Shown one piece after another: positions 32,411-39,120 of a stretch of 39,120 nucleotides of DNA; position 1 is the first letter of the stretch, and every line of letters begins with the position of its first letter. Position numbers and translations under genes: made by a program. Origin of the DNA: Tyzzerella sp. (lineage in GTDB: Bacteria > Bacillota > Clostridia > Lachnospirales > Anaerotignaceae); NCBI GenBank assembly GCA_019415525.1, contig DXZA01000055.1, positions 1 through 39,120 on the forward strand. Reading direction: 5' to 3'. The notes beneath the pieces are model-generated. The model ran no database searches. It was not told the origin of the DNA and saw only the letters and a program-made list of their open reading frames with translations.

Positions 32411-33289
32411 TTATTTTAATATGTCACTTATTAATTCATTTGGAATTATAAATTCTGGAGAACCTGTTGCTCCTGGTGCGATTTCATATTTATCAAAACA
32501 AATAACTAAGTTGCCATCATTATTTATAAAGAATTTTTGGTCAGGTTTTATTTCTTCAAACATAAGCTTTTCAGGATTATTAAAGTTCATAAAATATACG
32601 TTATAACCATATTCTTTATTTGCTTTTAACATTTCTTCTTTTATATAATCGCTTATTGGTGTTATATAATCAGCACCTTCTTTAAATAATCCTGAAAGAG
32701 TTAAAAGTTGTCCTGTTTTTTTGTCTATGTTATAGAAATTATGTATTGTTGATGATGAACCTACTGTATTAAATATATACGTATCTATAGCAAGTATATT
32801 TTCATTATCTGTTCTTACAGTATAGCTACTTTCCATTCCCATATGTACATCTTCATCTGGAAATTGTTCTCTTAATTTTTTTGCATCAGCTTCAAATGCT
32901 AGTATTAAAGCTTCAGCATTTTCTTTGAATTCTTCATTAAGTTTATTTTCTAAATCTTTATTAAGAAGTCCTTCTATTTGTGGTGTTACAACATTTGCCT
33001 CTATTCCGGCATCTTTAAATGTATATCTATTAAATGTAAGAACTTTAACTATATCTGAAAAGCCTGGTATATCTGAAACTGTTTTTGCAAATGTAGGATT
33101 TACATTTAATACAGTACAAAATGAAATTGATGCTACAAAGCAAGCAGCAGCAGCCATTTTTAAGGGTTTAATTATCTTTTTTGATTGCTTTTTTTTATCT
33201 TCTTCAAATATTTTTTCTATATTTTTTCTAAGTGAGTCGGGAGCTTTTATTTCTGAATATTGCTTTTTTAAATTATCTATTTTATTCAT
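32411..33289 (-). CDS. RsiV-like anti-sigma factor (DUF3298)
   Basis: A 292-residue single-pass protein. A cytoplasmic part (about 1-42, the expected sigma-binding region) is followed by a membrane helix (MAAAACFVASISFCTVLNV, about 45-63) and a large external domain. That domain ends in a DUF3298 region (YNIDKKTGQLLTLSGLFKEGADYITPISDYI) and finishes with IAPGATGSPEFIIP. In B. subtilis, RsiV binds lysozyme through this domain, is cut by signal peptidase and RasP, and releases sigma-V. The start overlaps the sigma gene's stop by one base. Lysozyme as signal here is inferred from the family. Confidence 0.85.
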   Translation of the reverse strand: MNKIDNLKKQYSEIKAPDSLRKNIEKIFEEDKKKQSKKIIKPLKMAAAACFVASISFCTVLNVNPTFAKTVSDIPGFSDIVKVLTFNRYTFKDAGIEANVVTPQIEGLLNKDLENKLNEEFKENAEALILAFEADAKKLREQFPDEDVHMGMESSYTVRTDNENILAIDTYIFNTVGSSSTIHNFYNIDKKTGQLLTLSGLFKEGADYITPISDYIKEEMLKANKEYGYNVYFMNFNNPEKLMFEEIKPDQKFFINNDGNLVICFDKYEIAPGATGSPEFIIPNELISDILK

Positions 33290-33765
33290 TAATTTTCCTC
33301 CATTTCTACTTTTAATATTTTTAGTGCCCTATATAGCCTACTTTTTACAGTATTTAAATTATCTCCTGTGATTTTAGATATTTCTTCAAGTGTCATATCT
33401 TCAAAATATCGTAGTATTATTATGGTTTTATATTTTTCATCAAGCTTTTCTATAAACTCGTTTATTGTTATGTAATTATAATCATCAAATGTTTTTTCAT
33501 ATATATCATTATCTGTTGAGTCTATATATACTATTTTTTGTTCTTTTCTTATACGGCTTATAGCAGTATTTATTATTATTCTATAAAACCATGTTTTCAT
33601 AAATTCTTTGTTTTTTAATGTATCTATTGCTGAAAGTGCTTTTATTACACTTTCGCTTACAACATCTTCTGCTATATGTGGATTTTTTGTGTATCCATAA
33701 GCAAAACGATATATAATATCAAGATTTTCGGTTATAAATTTTTCTAGCAGCTGCCTATTTGTCAT
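33289..33765 (-). CDS. ECF sigma factor, SigV-like
   Basis: A 158-residue sigma-70 protein of the extracytoplasmic-function class. Region 2 contains IYRFAYGYTKNPHIAEDVVSE (about 15-35) and MKTWFYRIIINTAISRIRKE. Region 4 contains KYKTIIILRYFEDMTLEEISKI and NTVKSRLYRALKIL near the end. There is no region 1.1 or 3. It forms an operon with the downstream RsiV-like anti-sigma factor and probably directs a small envelope-stress regulon. GAAAGGAGAT lies upstream of the ATG. Confidence 0.9.
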   Translation of the reverse strand: MTNRQLLEKFITENLDIIYRFAYGYTKNPHIAEDVVSESVIKALSAIDTLKNKEFMKTWFYRIIINTAISRIRKEQKIVYIDSTDNDIYEKTFDDYNYITINEFIEKLDEKYKTIIILRYFEDMTLEEISKITGDNLNTVKSRLYRALKILKVEMEEN

Positions 33766-33803
33766 AAATAATCTCCTTTCATTATTTTTGAATTCAATTA
33801 TTA

Positions 33804-33830
33804 GACTACAATAACATATAAAAAGTTTTA
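33804..33830 (-). promoter_or_regulatory. Candidate autoregulated ECF promoter of the sigV-rsiV pair
   Basis: On the minus strand, TAAAAC (33830-33825) continuing into TTTT, and AGTC (33807-33804) 17 bases later. This resembles the TGAAAC and CGTC boxes of ECF sigma promoters of the V/W type. The position, about 40-65 bases before the sigma gene, suits autoregulation. Confidence 0.4.
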
Positions 33831-33843
33831 TGTATTATAAAAT

Positions 33844-33874
33844 AAAAAGAAGTAGTTATAAACTACTTCTTTTT
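33844..33874 (-). terminator. Terminator after the XerD-type gene
   Basis: AAAAGAAGTAGTT pairs with AACTACTTCTTTT across ATA. It ends the upstream recombinase transcript before the sigV promoter. Confidence 0.85.
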
Positions 33875-34757
33875 ATGCTCGTGGATGTGTCTTTATATAT
33901 ATGTCCTTCAGTTTGTTTTTATTTATTTTTGTATATATTTGTGTTGTTGATATATCAGAATGTCCTAACATTTCTTGTACAGACTGTAAAGGTGCTCCGT
34001 TTTCTATTAGATGTGCAGCAAATGAATGTCTTAACATATGTGGAGTTATATCTTCTGATATACCTGCTTTTTTTGAATAATATTTAATTATTTTCCAAAA
34101 ACCTTGACGTGTCATATGTGAACCTGTAAAGTTTACAAATAAGTATGACTCATCTTTATTTTTTATAAGAAATTCTCTTGAATTTTTAATATAGTTTTCC
34201 AAAGCTTCAACAGCTTTTTTTCCTAATGGTATTACTCTTTCTTTACCGTTATGATTACATTTTATATATTCTAAAGGTATATTTATATCATCTTTTTTTA
34301 AATTTATAAGCTCAGAAACACGTATACCTGTTGCATATAAAAGTTCTAACATAGCCTTATCACGTATGCTTTTTTTATCATCTCCAGAAGGCTGTTCTAA
34401 AAGAAGCTCTACTTTTTTTGTAGAAAGAATTTCTGGGATTTTCTTTTCTACTTTTGGAGAATTAAGCTCTGTTGCAGGGTTTGAATGTATTATTTCATTT
34501 TTATCAAGATATTGAAAAAAACATTTTATTGATGCAATATTACGAGATATTGTAGAGCTTGCTCGCTGTTCTTTTTGAAGCTCATAAATATAAGCTAATA
34601 TATTTGTTTTTGTAATACTTTTTAAATCTGTTATGCCACATATATCCAAATATCTGTAAAAATTTTTTAAGTCTCGTTTATATGACATTATTGTATTTTC
34701 TGAAGAATTTTTATAAAGTTTTAAATATTCTGAAAATTCAGAAATATACTTTTCCAT
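33873..34757 (-). CDS. xerD: Tyrosine recombinase XerD-type
   Basis: The 294 residues match chromosomal Xer recombinases. A SAM-like core-binding domain is at about 1-90 (FSEYLKLYKNSSENTIMSYKRDL). The catalytic domain carries Arg146 (ATGIRVSEL), Lys172, His240 and Arg243 (HMLRHS), His266 (LGHSD) and the nucleophile Tyr275 (TQIYTK). It resolves chromosome dimers at dif. Its place next to spoIIM is the usual location of xerD in Clostridia and argues against a mobile-element integrase. Promoter on the minus strand: TCGACT, 17 bases, TATAAT. XerC and XerD cannot be separated with certainty by eye. Confidence 0.9.
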   Translation of the reverse strand: MEKYISEFSEYLKLYKNSSENTIMSYKRDLKNFYRYLDICGITDLKSITKTNILAYIYELQKEQRASSTISRNIASIKCFFQYLDKNEIIHSNPATELNSPKVEKKIPEILSTKKVELLLEQPSGDDKKSIRDKAMLELLYATGIRVSELINLKKDDINIPLEYIKCNHNGKERVIPLGKKAVEALENYIKNSREFLIKNKDESYLFVNFTGSHMTRQGFWKIIKYYSKKAGISEDITPHMLRHSFAAHLIENGAPLQSVQEMLGHSDISTTQIYTKINKNKLKDIYIKTHPRA

Positions 34758-34921
34758 ATAGATTCTCCTTTGTTTAAGACTTTAGTAAACAAAAAACATT
34801 ATAGATGTTTTTTTATTAAAAGTCGATATTTTTTAATTAAAAAATATAATTTCTGTTGTTTTGAATATTTTTTAAATTTTTAATGTTATTTTTTGTATAA
34901 ATATACTATATTTAGATATTG

Positions 34922-35599
34922 TTAAAATAATACTCCTAAAACATATTTTTCTATTAATGTACATATAAAAACGGATACTAAAGAGGCCATAAGTATAATT
35001 GTATATTCTGTGTATATTTTATATTTTTCCCTTTTTAAATTCATTTTTCCTTTTGGTGTGGTAAGGCTTAGTGTAACCATTTTAAATGAAAAAAAAGATA
35101 CAGCTGTAAGAGCTGTTATTAAAAATATATTAGGTATTATTGAAATTAAAGTATATAATATACCTTTTGTTTTTTCTAAATATATTATTTTAGAATATAT
35201 ATTACCTATAGTAAATGATTTGAAAATAAGTATTGTTATATTAAAACCCCAGCCACATTCAAAAAATCCACATATCCATAATGCAAATATATATTTTCCA
35301 TGCTTTAAAAAGTATGTAATAAATGAGTTATCACTATAAATAGTAACGTTACTGTTTTTTAGTATATCAGTTGTTGTTTCTGTATTTATTCCATAAATAG
35401 AGCCTAGTATACTTCCTATAAAAGTGATAACTGATATTGTAATAAAAATTATGTAGTCATTTTTTGATATAAGGCTTGTACTTATTTTATGCTTAGATTT
35501 ATTTGTCTTAGATGATATGTATCTTTTTGTTTTTATTCTTTTTATATTAGAAACTATTTTAGATAAATTTATTACATAAAAATATTTTGATTTGTCCAT
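34922..35599 (-). CDS. spoIIM: Stage II sporulation protein M
   Basis: A 225-residue membrane protein with about five helices. A basic N-terminal region of 45 residues precedes the first helix (YIIFITISVITFIGSILGSIYG). The family-like core follows: KHGKYIFALWICGFFECGWGFNITILIFKSFTIGN and GILYTLISIIPNIFLITALTAVSFFSF. SpoIIM works with SpoIID and SpoIIP in peptidoglycan remodelling during forespore engulfment. It is adjacent to xerD, as in other Clostridia. The AGGAGG site nine bases before the ATG lies inside the stem of the upstream terminator. Sequence similarity is moderate, so the name leans partly on context. Confidence 0.75.
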   Translation of the reverse strand: MDKSKYFYVINLSKIVSNIKRIKTKRYISSKTNKSKHKISTSLISKNDYIIFITISVITFIGSILGSIYGINTETTTDILKNSNVTIYSDNSFITYFLKHGKYIFALWICGFFECGWGFNITILIFKSFTIGNIYSKIIYLEKTKGILYTLISIIPNIFLITALTAVSFFSFKMVTLSLTTPKGKMNLKREKYKIYTEYTIILMASLVSVFICTLIEKYVLGVLF

Positions 35600-35646
35600 A
35601 AAAAAACACCTCCTTTAATATAGAATATTAAAAGAGATGTTTTTTA
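35600..35646 (-). terminator. tyrS terminator whose 3' arm contains the spoIIM ribosome site
   Basis: Arms 35631-35647 side (AACATCTCTTTTAATAT) and 35604-35620 side (ATATTAAAGGAGGTGTT), read on the minus strand, pair over 17 positions including two G-U pairs, with a three-base loop and a following T-run. On the plus strand the two wobble positions would be C-A mismatches. AGGAGG of spoIIM (35614-35609) is inside the second arm, and the T-run ends at the spoIIM start. Confidence 0.7.
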
Positions 35647-35664
35647 TTCATTGTAATTTATTTT

Positions 35665-36891
35665 TTATGAAAGTTTTACTTTGTGGAATGTTTTTTTACC
35701 TTTTTGAATAAGAATTTCTCCATCCTTAAAGTCATCAGCTGTAATTTTTCTTTCTATTGTATCAACTTTTACTTCATTTACTTTTATACCACCTTGCTGA
35801 ACAAGTCTTCTTCCTTCTGCTCTTGATGGTGCAAGTTTTACTGTTGTAAGAAGTGTTAATATATCCATTCCTTCTGTAAAGTCTGAAGCAGAAAGCTCAG
35901 TTGTAGGTATTGAACCACCATTTGCACCACCTGCAAAAAGTGCTCTTGCTGCTGTTTGTGCTTTTATAGCTTCTTCTTCATTATGAACAATCTTTGTAAG
36001 CTCGAAAGCGAGTATTTCTTTTGCTTTGTTGATTTCACTACCTTCAAGGGCACTTAATCTTCTTACTTCGTCCATAGGAAGGAATGTTAAAAGTGCAAGA
36101 CATTTTGGTACATCTTTATCTCCGATATTTCTCCAGTACTGGTAGAATTCATATGGTGATGTTTTTTCAGGGTCAAGCCATACAGCTCCTTTTTCTGTTT
36201 TACCCATTTTTTTGCCTTCACTGTTTGTTAAAAGCTGGAATGTCATACCATAAGCAGGTTTGTTTTCACGTCTTCTTATAAGGTCTACACCGGCAATTAT
36301 ATTTGACCACTGGTCATTTCCTCCAAGCTGCATTACACAACCATATTTTTTATTTAATTCAAGGAAGTCGTTTGCTTGCATAAGCATATAGTTAAATTCA
36401 AGGAATGAAAGTCCTTTTTCCATTCTTGTTTTGAAACATTCTGCTGTAAGCATACGGTTTACTGAGAAGTGTACACCTATTTCTCTAAGGAAATCAATAT
36501 AATTAAGGTTTCTTATCCAATCTGCATTGTTTACAATAAGAGCTTTTCCATCAGAAAAATCTATAAAGTGTGACATTTGTTTTTTGAAACATTCAACATT
36601 ATGGTCGATTATTTCTGTTGTCATCATTTTTCTCATATCTGTTTTACCAGTAGGGTCACCAATCATACCTGTACCGCCACCCATAAGAGCAATAGGTCTA
36701 TGTCCTGCTCTTTGCATGTGTGCCATAGCCATTATTGTAAGGAAGTGTCCTACATGAAGACTGTCGGCAGTAGGGTCAAAACCTATATAGAATGTTATTT
36801 TTTCTTTTTCAAAAAGTTCTTTTATTTCTTCTTCGTGTGTAAGCTGTTCAATAAATCCTCTTTCTTTAAGTACATCAAATGCACTTGCCAT
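35665..36891 (-). CDS. tyrS: Tyrosyl-tRNA synthetase
   Basis: A 408-residue class I synthetase that charges tRNA-Tyr. The HIGH-type motif is HVGH (about residues 46-49) after FYIGFDPTADSL, with GDPTGKTDMRK following. The KMSKS-type loop is KMGKT (about 229-233) in GKKMGKTEKGAVWLD. The C-terminal S4 RNA-binding domain covers about 340-405 (APSRAEGRRLVQQGGIKVN). The length and KMGKT variant fit the TyrZ/E. coli-like subgroup. AAAGGAGAG precedes the ATG. It is controlled by the T-box leader just upstream. Confidence 0.97.
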   Translation of the reverse strand: MASAFDVLKERGFIEQLTHEEEIKELFEKEKITFYIGFDPTADSLHVGHFLTIMAMAHMQRAGHRPIALMGGGTGMIGDPTGKTDMRKMMTTEIIDHNVECFKKQMSHFIDFSDGKALIVNNADWIRNLNYIDFLREIGVHFSVNRMLTAECFKTRMEKGLSFLEFNYMLMQANDFLELNKKYGCVMQLGGNDQWSNIIAGVDLIRRRENKPAYGMTFQLLTNSEGKKMGKTEKGAVWLDPEKTSPYEFYQYWRNIGDKDVPKCLALLTFLPMDEVRRLSALEGSEINKAKEILAFELTKIVHNEEEAIKAQTAARALFAGGANGGSIPTTELSASDFTEGMDILTLLTTVKLAPSRAEGRRLVQQGGIKVNEVKVDTIERKITADDFKDGEILIQKGKKTFHKVKLS

Positions 36892-36931
36892 AAATAATCT
36901 CTCCTTTGTAATTAATTTATTTCATATTGGT

Positions 36932-37195
36932 ACAAAAAAAGGTCTTTCATCACTAAAGGACGAAAGACCGTGGTACCACCTTAATTTATATCTTTAATTT
37001 TTATAAAGATATATCTTTAATACCGAAGTAACGCTCGGAAGACGTTGCACCTTTGTATAATACTCTTGTGCAAAGCTCATGAGGCGTAATTTACAGATGT
37101 TGTGCTGTATTTCTTTCACCAACCGAAATACTCTCTGATATTGTAACCAAACCTGCCCATAAACTCAATCATTGCTTATTACTTTATGGAATTTT
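36932..37195 (-). promoter_or_regulatory. T-box riboswitch of tyrS (tyrosine)
   Basis: On the minus strand, the T-box core GGTGGTACCACGG (36980-36968) is followed by a terminator whose stem is GGTCTTTCGTCC and its complement around TTAGTGAT, ending in seven T (36970-36932). Upstream is a Stem I-like region. A TAC triplet at 37088-37086, just before the basal 3' arm GCCTCAT, is a candidate tyrosine specifier. Uncharged tRNA-Tyr would stabilise the antiterminator and allow tyrS transcription. The promoter is TTGACT (37229-37224), 17 bases, TAGTAT (37206-37201). The 345-base gap 36892-37237 is explained by this leader. Confidence 0.93.
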
Positions 37196-37237
37196 ACATT
37201 ATACTATCATATGAATTTTTTAAAGTCAACAATAATT

Positions 37238-38446
37238 TTACTCTGTTGCAAGTCTGCATATTTCAATTATTAAATCAACGGCTTTTTCCATTGATGATAA
37301 TGGTATAAATTCATATGGACCATGGAAATTATGACCTCCTGCAAATATATTAGGGCAAGGAAGTCCCATAAATGAAAGTCTTGCTCCGTCTGTGCCTCCA
37401 CGAATAGGTTTTATTATAGGTTTTATATTTGTATTTTCCATAGCTTTTTTTGCAAGTTCTATAATATACATTTTATCTTTGAATTGTGAAACCATATTTT
37501 CATAATCATCTACAATTTCATATTTGCATATATTACCGTATTTTTTATTTATATTTTCTATAATTGAAGAAGCTAAAAGTTTTCTTTTTTCAAGATTTGT
37601 TTTGTCAAAATCTCTTATTATATATGATAAATTACATTTCGATACTGAACCACTTACTGAACAAAGATGGAAAAATCCTTCATATCCATCTGTTGTAGCA
37701 GGTGTTTCGTTTGTTGGAAATGATGATATTATTTCGTTTCCAATAAGAGATGCATTTATCATAGTATCTTTTGCATATCCAGGATGAACACTTTTTCCTG
37801 TTATTTCTATATTAAGATGTGATGCATTAAAGTTTTCATATTCAAGTTCTCCAATTTCACCACCATCAAATGTATAAGCAAAATCTGCACCAAATTTTTC
37901 TACATTAAAGAAATCAACACCTTTGCCTATTTCTTCATCAGGTGTAAATGCAATTTTTATTGTACCGTGTGGAGTGTTGTTCTTTATAATATATTCAGCG
38001 GCTGAAAGTATTTCTGCAATACCTGCTTTGTCATCTGCACCAAGTAAAGTACTTCCATCTGATGTTATAATAGTTTCTCCTTTATATTTAAGAAGAATAG
38101 GAAATTCAGTAGGAGAGATAGTTATATATTTAAGTTTTATATCTTCTCCGTTATAGTTTTCTGTTATTACAGGATTTACATTTTTTCCGGATGAGTCTGG
38201 GCTTGTATCCATATGAGCAATAAATCCTATAGTTGGACAATTGTTTTTTGTATTTGAAGGTATCTCACCAGTAACATATCCATATTCATCAATACTTACA
38301 TTTGATACACCTATATCAATAAGTTTTTTTACAAGTATTTTTCCAAAAGTAAGTTGAGTTTCTGTACTTGGAAAGGTAGAAGATGAACTATCAGAAGTTG
38401 TTTCATATTTAATTATATCAAGAAATATATCTTTTACGTTATACAT
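37238..38446 (-). CDS. pepT: Peptidase T (tripeptide aminopeptidase)
   Basis: A 402-residue M20 metallopeptidase that removes N-terminal residues from tripeptides in the cytoplasm. The two-zinc site is visible as HMDTSPD (about residues 78-84), LLGADDKAG (about 137-145), TPDEEIGKG (about 171-179, with the catalytic glutamate) and the C-terminal GGHNFHGPYEFIP. GGTDGARLSFMGLPCPN is also typical of PepT. AGGAGG precedes the ATG. No clear terminator separates it from the tyrS promoter at 37229, so some read-through into the T-box leader is possible. Confidence 0.95.
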   Translation of the reverse strand: MYNVKDIFLDIIKYETTSDSSSSTFPSTETQLTFGKILVKKLIDIGVSNVSIDEYGYVTGEIPSNTKNNCPTIGFIAHMDTSPDSSGKNVNPVITENYNGEDIKLKYITISPTEFPILLKYKGETIITSDGSTLLGADDKAGIAEILSAAEYIIKNNTPHGTIKIAFTPDEEIGKGVDFFNVEKFGADFAYTFDGGEIGELEYENFNASHLNIEITGKSVHPGYAKDTMINASLIGNEIISSFPTNETPATTDGYEGFFHLCSVSGSVSKCNLSYIIRDFDKTNLEKRKLLASSIIENINKKYGNICKYEIVDDYENMVSQFKDKMYIIELAKKAMENTNIKPIIKPIRGGTDGARLSFMGLPCPNIFAGGHNFHGPYEFIPLSSMEKAVDLIIEICRLATE

Positions 38447-38536
38447 TTGTTATCCTCCTTTTTATATAAACTTAATAATAAGTATAACATATTTAAACAA
38501 TTTAAAACAAAAATAAAAAAAGTTTTTAAAAAAGTG

Positions 38537-38588
38537 TTGACACATATAAAATGCTGTGATATTATATACAAGCTGTCACGAACGACAG
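38537..38588 (+). promoter_or_regulatory. Stable-RNA promoter 1 with a +1 hairpin
   Basis: TTGACA (38537-38542), 17 bases, TATTAT (38560-38565) preceded by TGA. The predicted start is near 38572. CTGTC (38573-38577) and GACAG (38584-38588) form a hairpin there. A-tracts upstream resemble an UP element. Confidence 0.85.
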
Positions 38589-38639
38589 AGCAAAATAAGT
38601 CAAGTTTAAAAATAAAAATTAAAAAAATAAAAAAAGTGC

Positions 38640-38690
38640 TTGACAAGATAAAAACCTTATGATAATATGAATAAGCTGTTACAAAACAGC
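38640..38690 (+). promoter_or_regulatory. Stable-RNA promoter 2 with a +1 hairpin
   Basis: TTGACA (38640-38645), 17 bases, TAATAT (38663-38668) preceded by TGA. GCTGTT (38675-38680) and AACAGC (38685-38690) form a 6-bp hairpin at the predicted start. Confidence 0.85.
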
Positions 38691-38754
38691 AAATAAGTTT
38701 TTAAAAGTACAAAAAACGATTTTAAAAATAAATAAAAAAATCGAAAAAAAGTAC

Positions 38755-38800
38755 TTGACAAACTAAAAAAGATAATATATAATAACAAATGTTCGCGACA
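38755..38800 (+). promoter_or_regulatory. Stable-RNA promoter 3, fully consensus
   Basis: TTGACA (38755-38760), 17 bases, TATAAT (38778-38783): both hexamers match the consensus exactly. The imperfect palindrome TGTTCGCGACA (38790-38800) lies at the predicted start. The whole gap 38447-38826 is filled by these three promoters. Confidence 0.88.
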
Positions 38801-38826
38801 AATGTGAATTAACAAAAATTTAATAT

Positions 38827-38915
38827 GGAGAGGTGTCCGAGTGGTTTAAGGAGCCGGTCTTGAAAACCGGTGACTCCGAAAGGGGCCGTGGGTTCGAATC
38901 CCACCCTCTCCGCCA
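38827..38915 (+). tRNA. tRNA-Ser (anticodon TGA)
   Basis: This is a class II tRNA. The acceptor GGAGAGG (38827-38833) pairs with CCTCTCC (38905-38911). The stem CCGGT/ACCGG encloses TGA at 38861-38863. There is a long variable arm and CCA is encoded. Confidence 0.96.
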
Positions 38916-38937
38916 TTAAAATAACAGAGACCATTGT

Positions 38938-39029
38938 GGAGAAATACCCAAGTGGTTGAAGGGGCTCCCCTGGAAAGGGAGTAGGTCGTTAATAGCGGCG
39001 CGTGGGTTCAAATCCCACTTTCTCCGCCA
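38938..39029 (+). tRNA. tRNA-Ser (anticodon GGA)
   Basis: This is a class II tRNA. The acceptor GGAGAAA (38938-38944) pairs with TTTCTCC (39019-39025). The stem CTCCC/GGGAG encloses GGA at 38972-38974. There is a long variable arm and CCA is encoded. Confidence 0.96.
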
Positions 39030-39064
39030 ATTACTTGAGTGAAATAATGATTTCTGTTGAAAAT

Positions 39065-39120
39065 AAAATTGGTCTTTGAAAACTAAACAGTTGAATAACA
39101 CATACAACCCAAGTCAATTA
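39065..39120 (+). promoter_or_regulatory. rRNA operon leader with a boxA-like element
   Basis: GGTCTTTGAAAACTAAACAG (39071-39090) is the conserved sequence that precedes 16S or 23S rRNA genes in Firmicutes and includes a boxA-like antitermination motif. The rRNA gene itself lies beyond the window. Which rRNA follows cannot be told. Confidence 0.7.

Noticed and set aside
33873..34757. Tyrosine recombinase as a sign of an integrated element
   Set aside because: Its length, residues and place next to spoIIM fit chromosomal XerD. No attachment repeats, phage genes or transposon genes lie around it.
38916..39107. Minus-strand open frame of 63 codons across tRNA-Ser
   Set aside because: It is antisense to a certain tRNA-Ser gene and has no ribosome site; such frames arise from tRNA sequence.

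Overview
The window is about 39 kb of AT-rich DNA (roughly 30% G+C by eye). Strong AGGAGG-type ribosome sites, frequent TTG starts, sporulation genes (SpoIIM, SpoIVFA/SpoIVFB-like) and a T-box leader point to a spore-forming, anaerobic Firmicute of class Clostridia. A Lachnospirales-type organism is my best guess, but no species can be named from this sequence alone. Both ends touch rRNA loci: the first 37 bases are the 3' end of 16S rRNA, and the last 80 bases look like an rRNA leader with a boxA-like motif. No mobile element, CRISPR array or prophage was seen. Most of the window is chromosomal housekeeping DNA.

Layout. 1-860: 16S rRNA 3' end and tRNA-Tyr closed by a terminator with no 23S gene, then a tRNA-Leu/Phe/Gly/Gly unit with its own promoter and terminator. 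886-6679: TauE-type permease, a small membrane-anchored protein, YlxP, the proteostasis set tig-clpP-clpX, and a small (p)ppGpp synthetase. 6903-13440: a YknXYZ/MacAB-like ABC efflux operon, a glutamine-type amino-acid ABC uptake operon, and a siroheme reductase-like protein. 13479-20983: an uncharacterised protein with possible ThyX-like features, a dicarboxylate/amino-acid symporter with a long leader, an ABC-F ATPase, and nadA-nadB-nadC behind a leader terminator. 21013-26415: a lipoprotein with a cysteine-less TlpA-like domain, a frame-interrupted M23 (SpoIVFA-like) gene followed by an M50 (SpoIVFB-like) protease, a CorC/HlyC-type protein and malic enzyme. 26585-32377: two radical-SAM-related proteins (TIGR03960 and TIGR03936 types), RNase G/E and RNase Y. 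32411-38446, all on the minus strand: an RsiV/SigV pair, XerD-type recombinase, SpoIIM, tyrS with its T-box, and pepT. 38537-39120: three tandem consensus promoters, two tRNA-Ser genes and the rRNA leader.

How the genes work together. ClpP/ClpX and trigger factor form a protein-quality unit. NadABC makes nicotinate mononucleotide from aspartate. The GlnHPQ-like cassette and the symporter import amino or dicarboxylic acids. SigV/RsiV should respond to envelope stress. SpoIIM and the SpoIVF-like pair belong to engulfment and mother-cell sigma-K-type signalling.

The most notable observations are: (1) 16S rRNA apparently not linked to 23S; (2) short hairpins of different sequence at the predicted +1 of four stable-RNA promoters; (3) RNase Y with no ATG/GTG/TTG available and a well-placed AUA start; (4) the -1 frame break in the spoIVFA-like gene; (5) a tyrS terminator stem that contains the spoIIM Shine-Dalgarno; (6) a terminator inside the nadA leader. 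None of these amounts to a proven new system. They are testable sequence-level anomalies.
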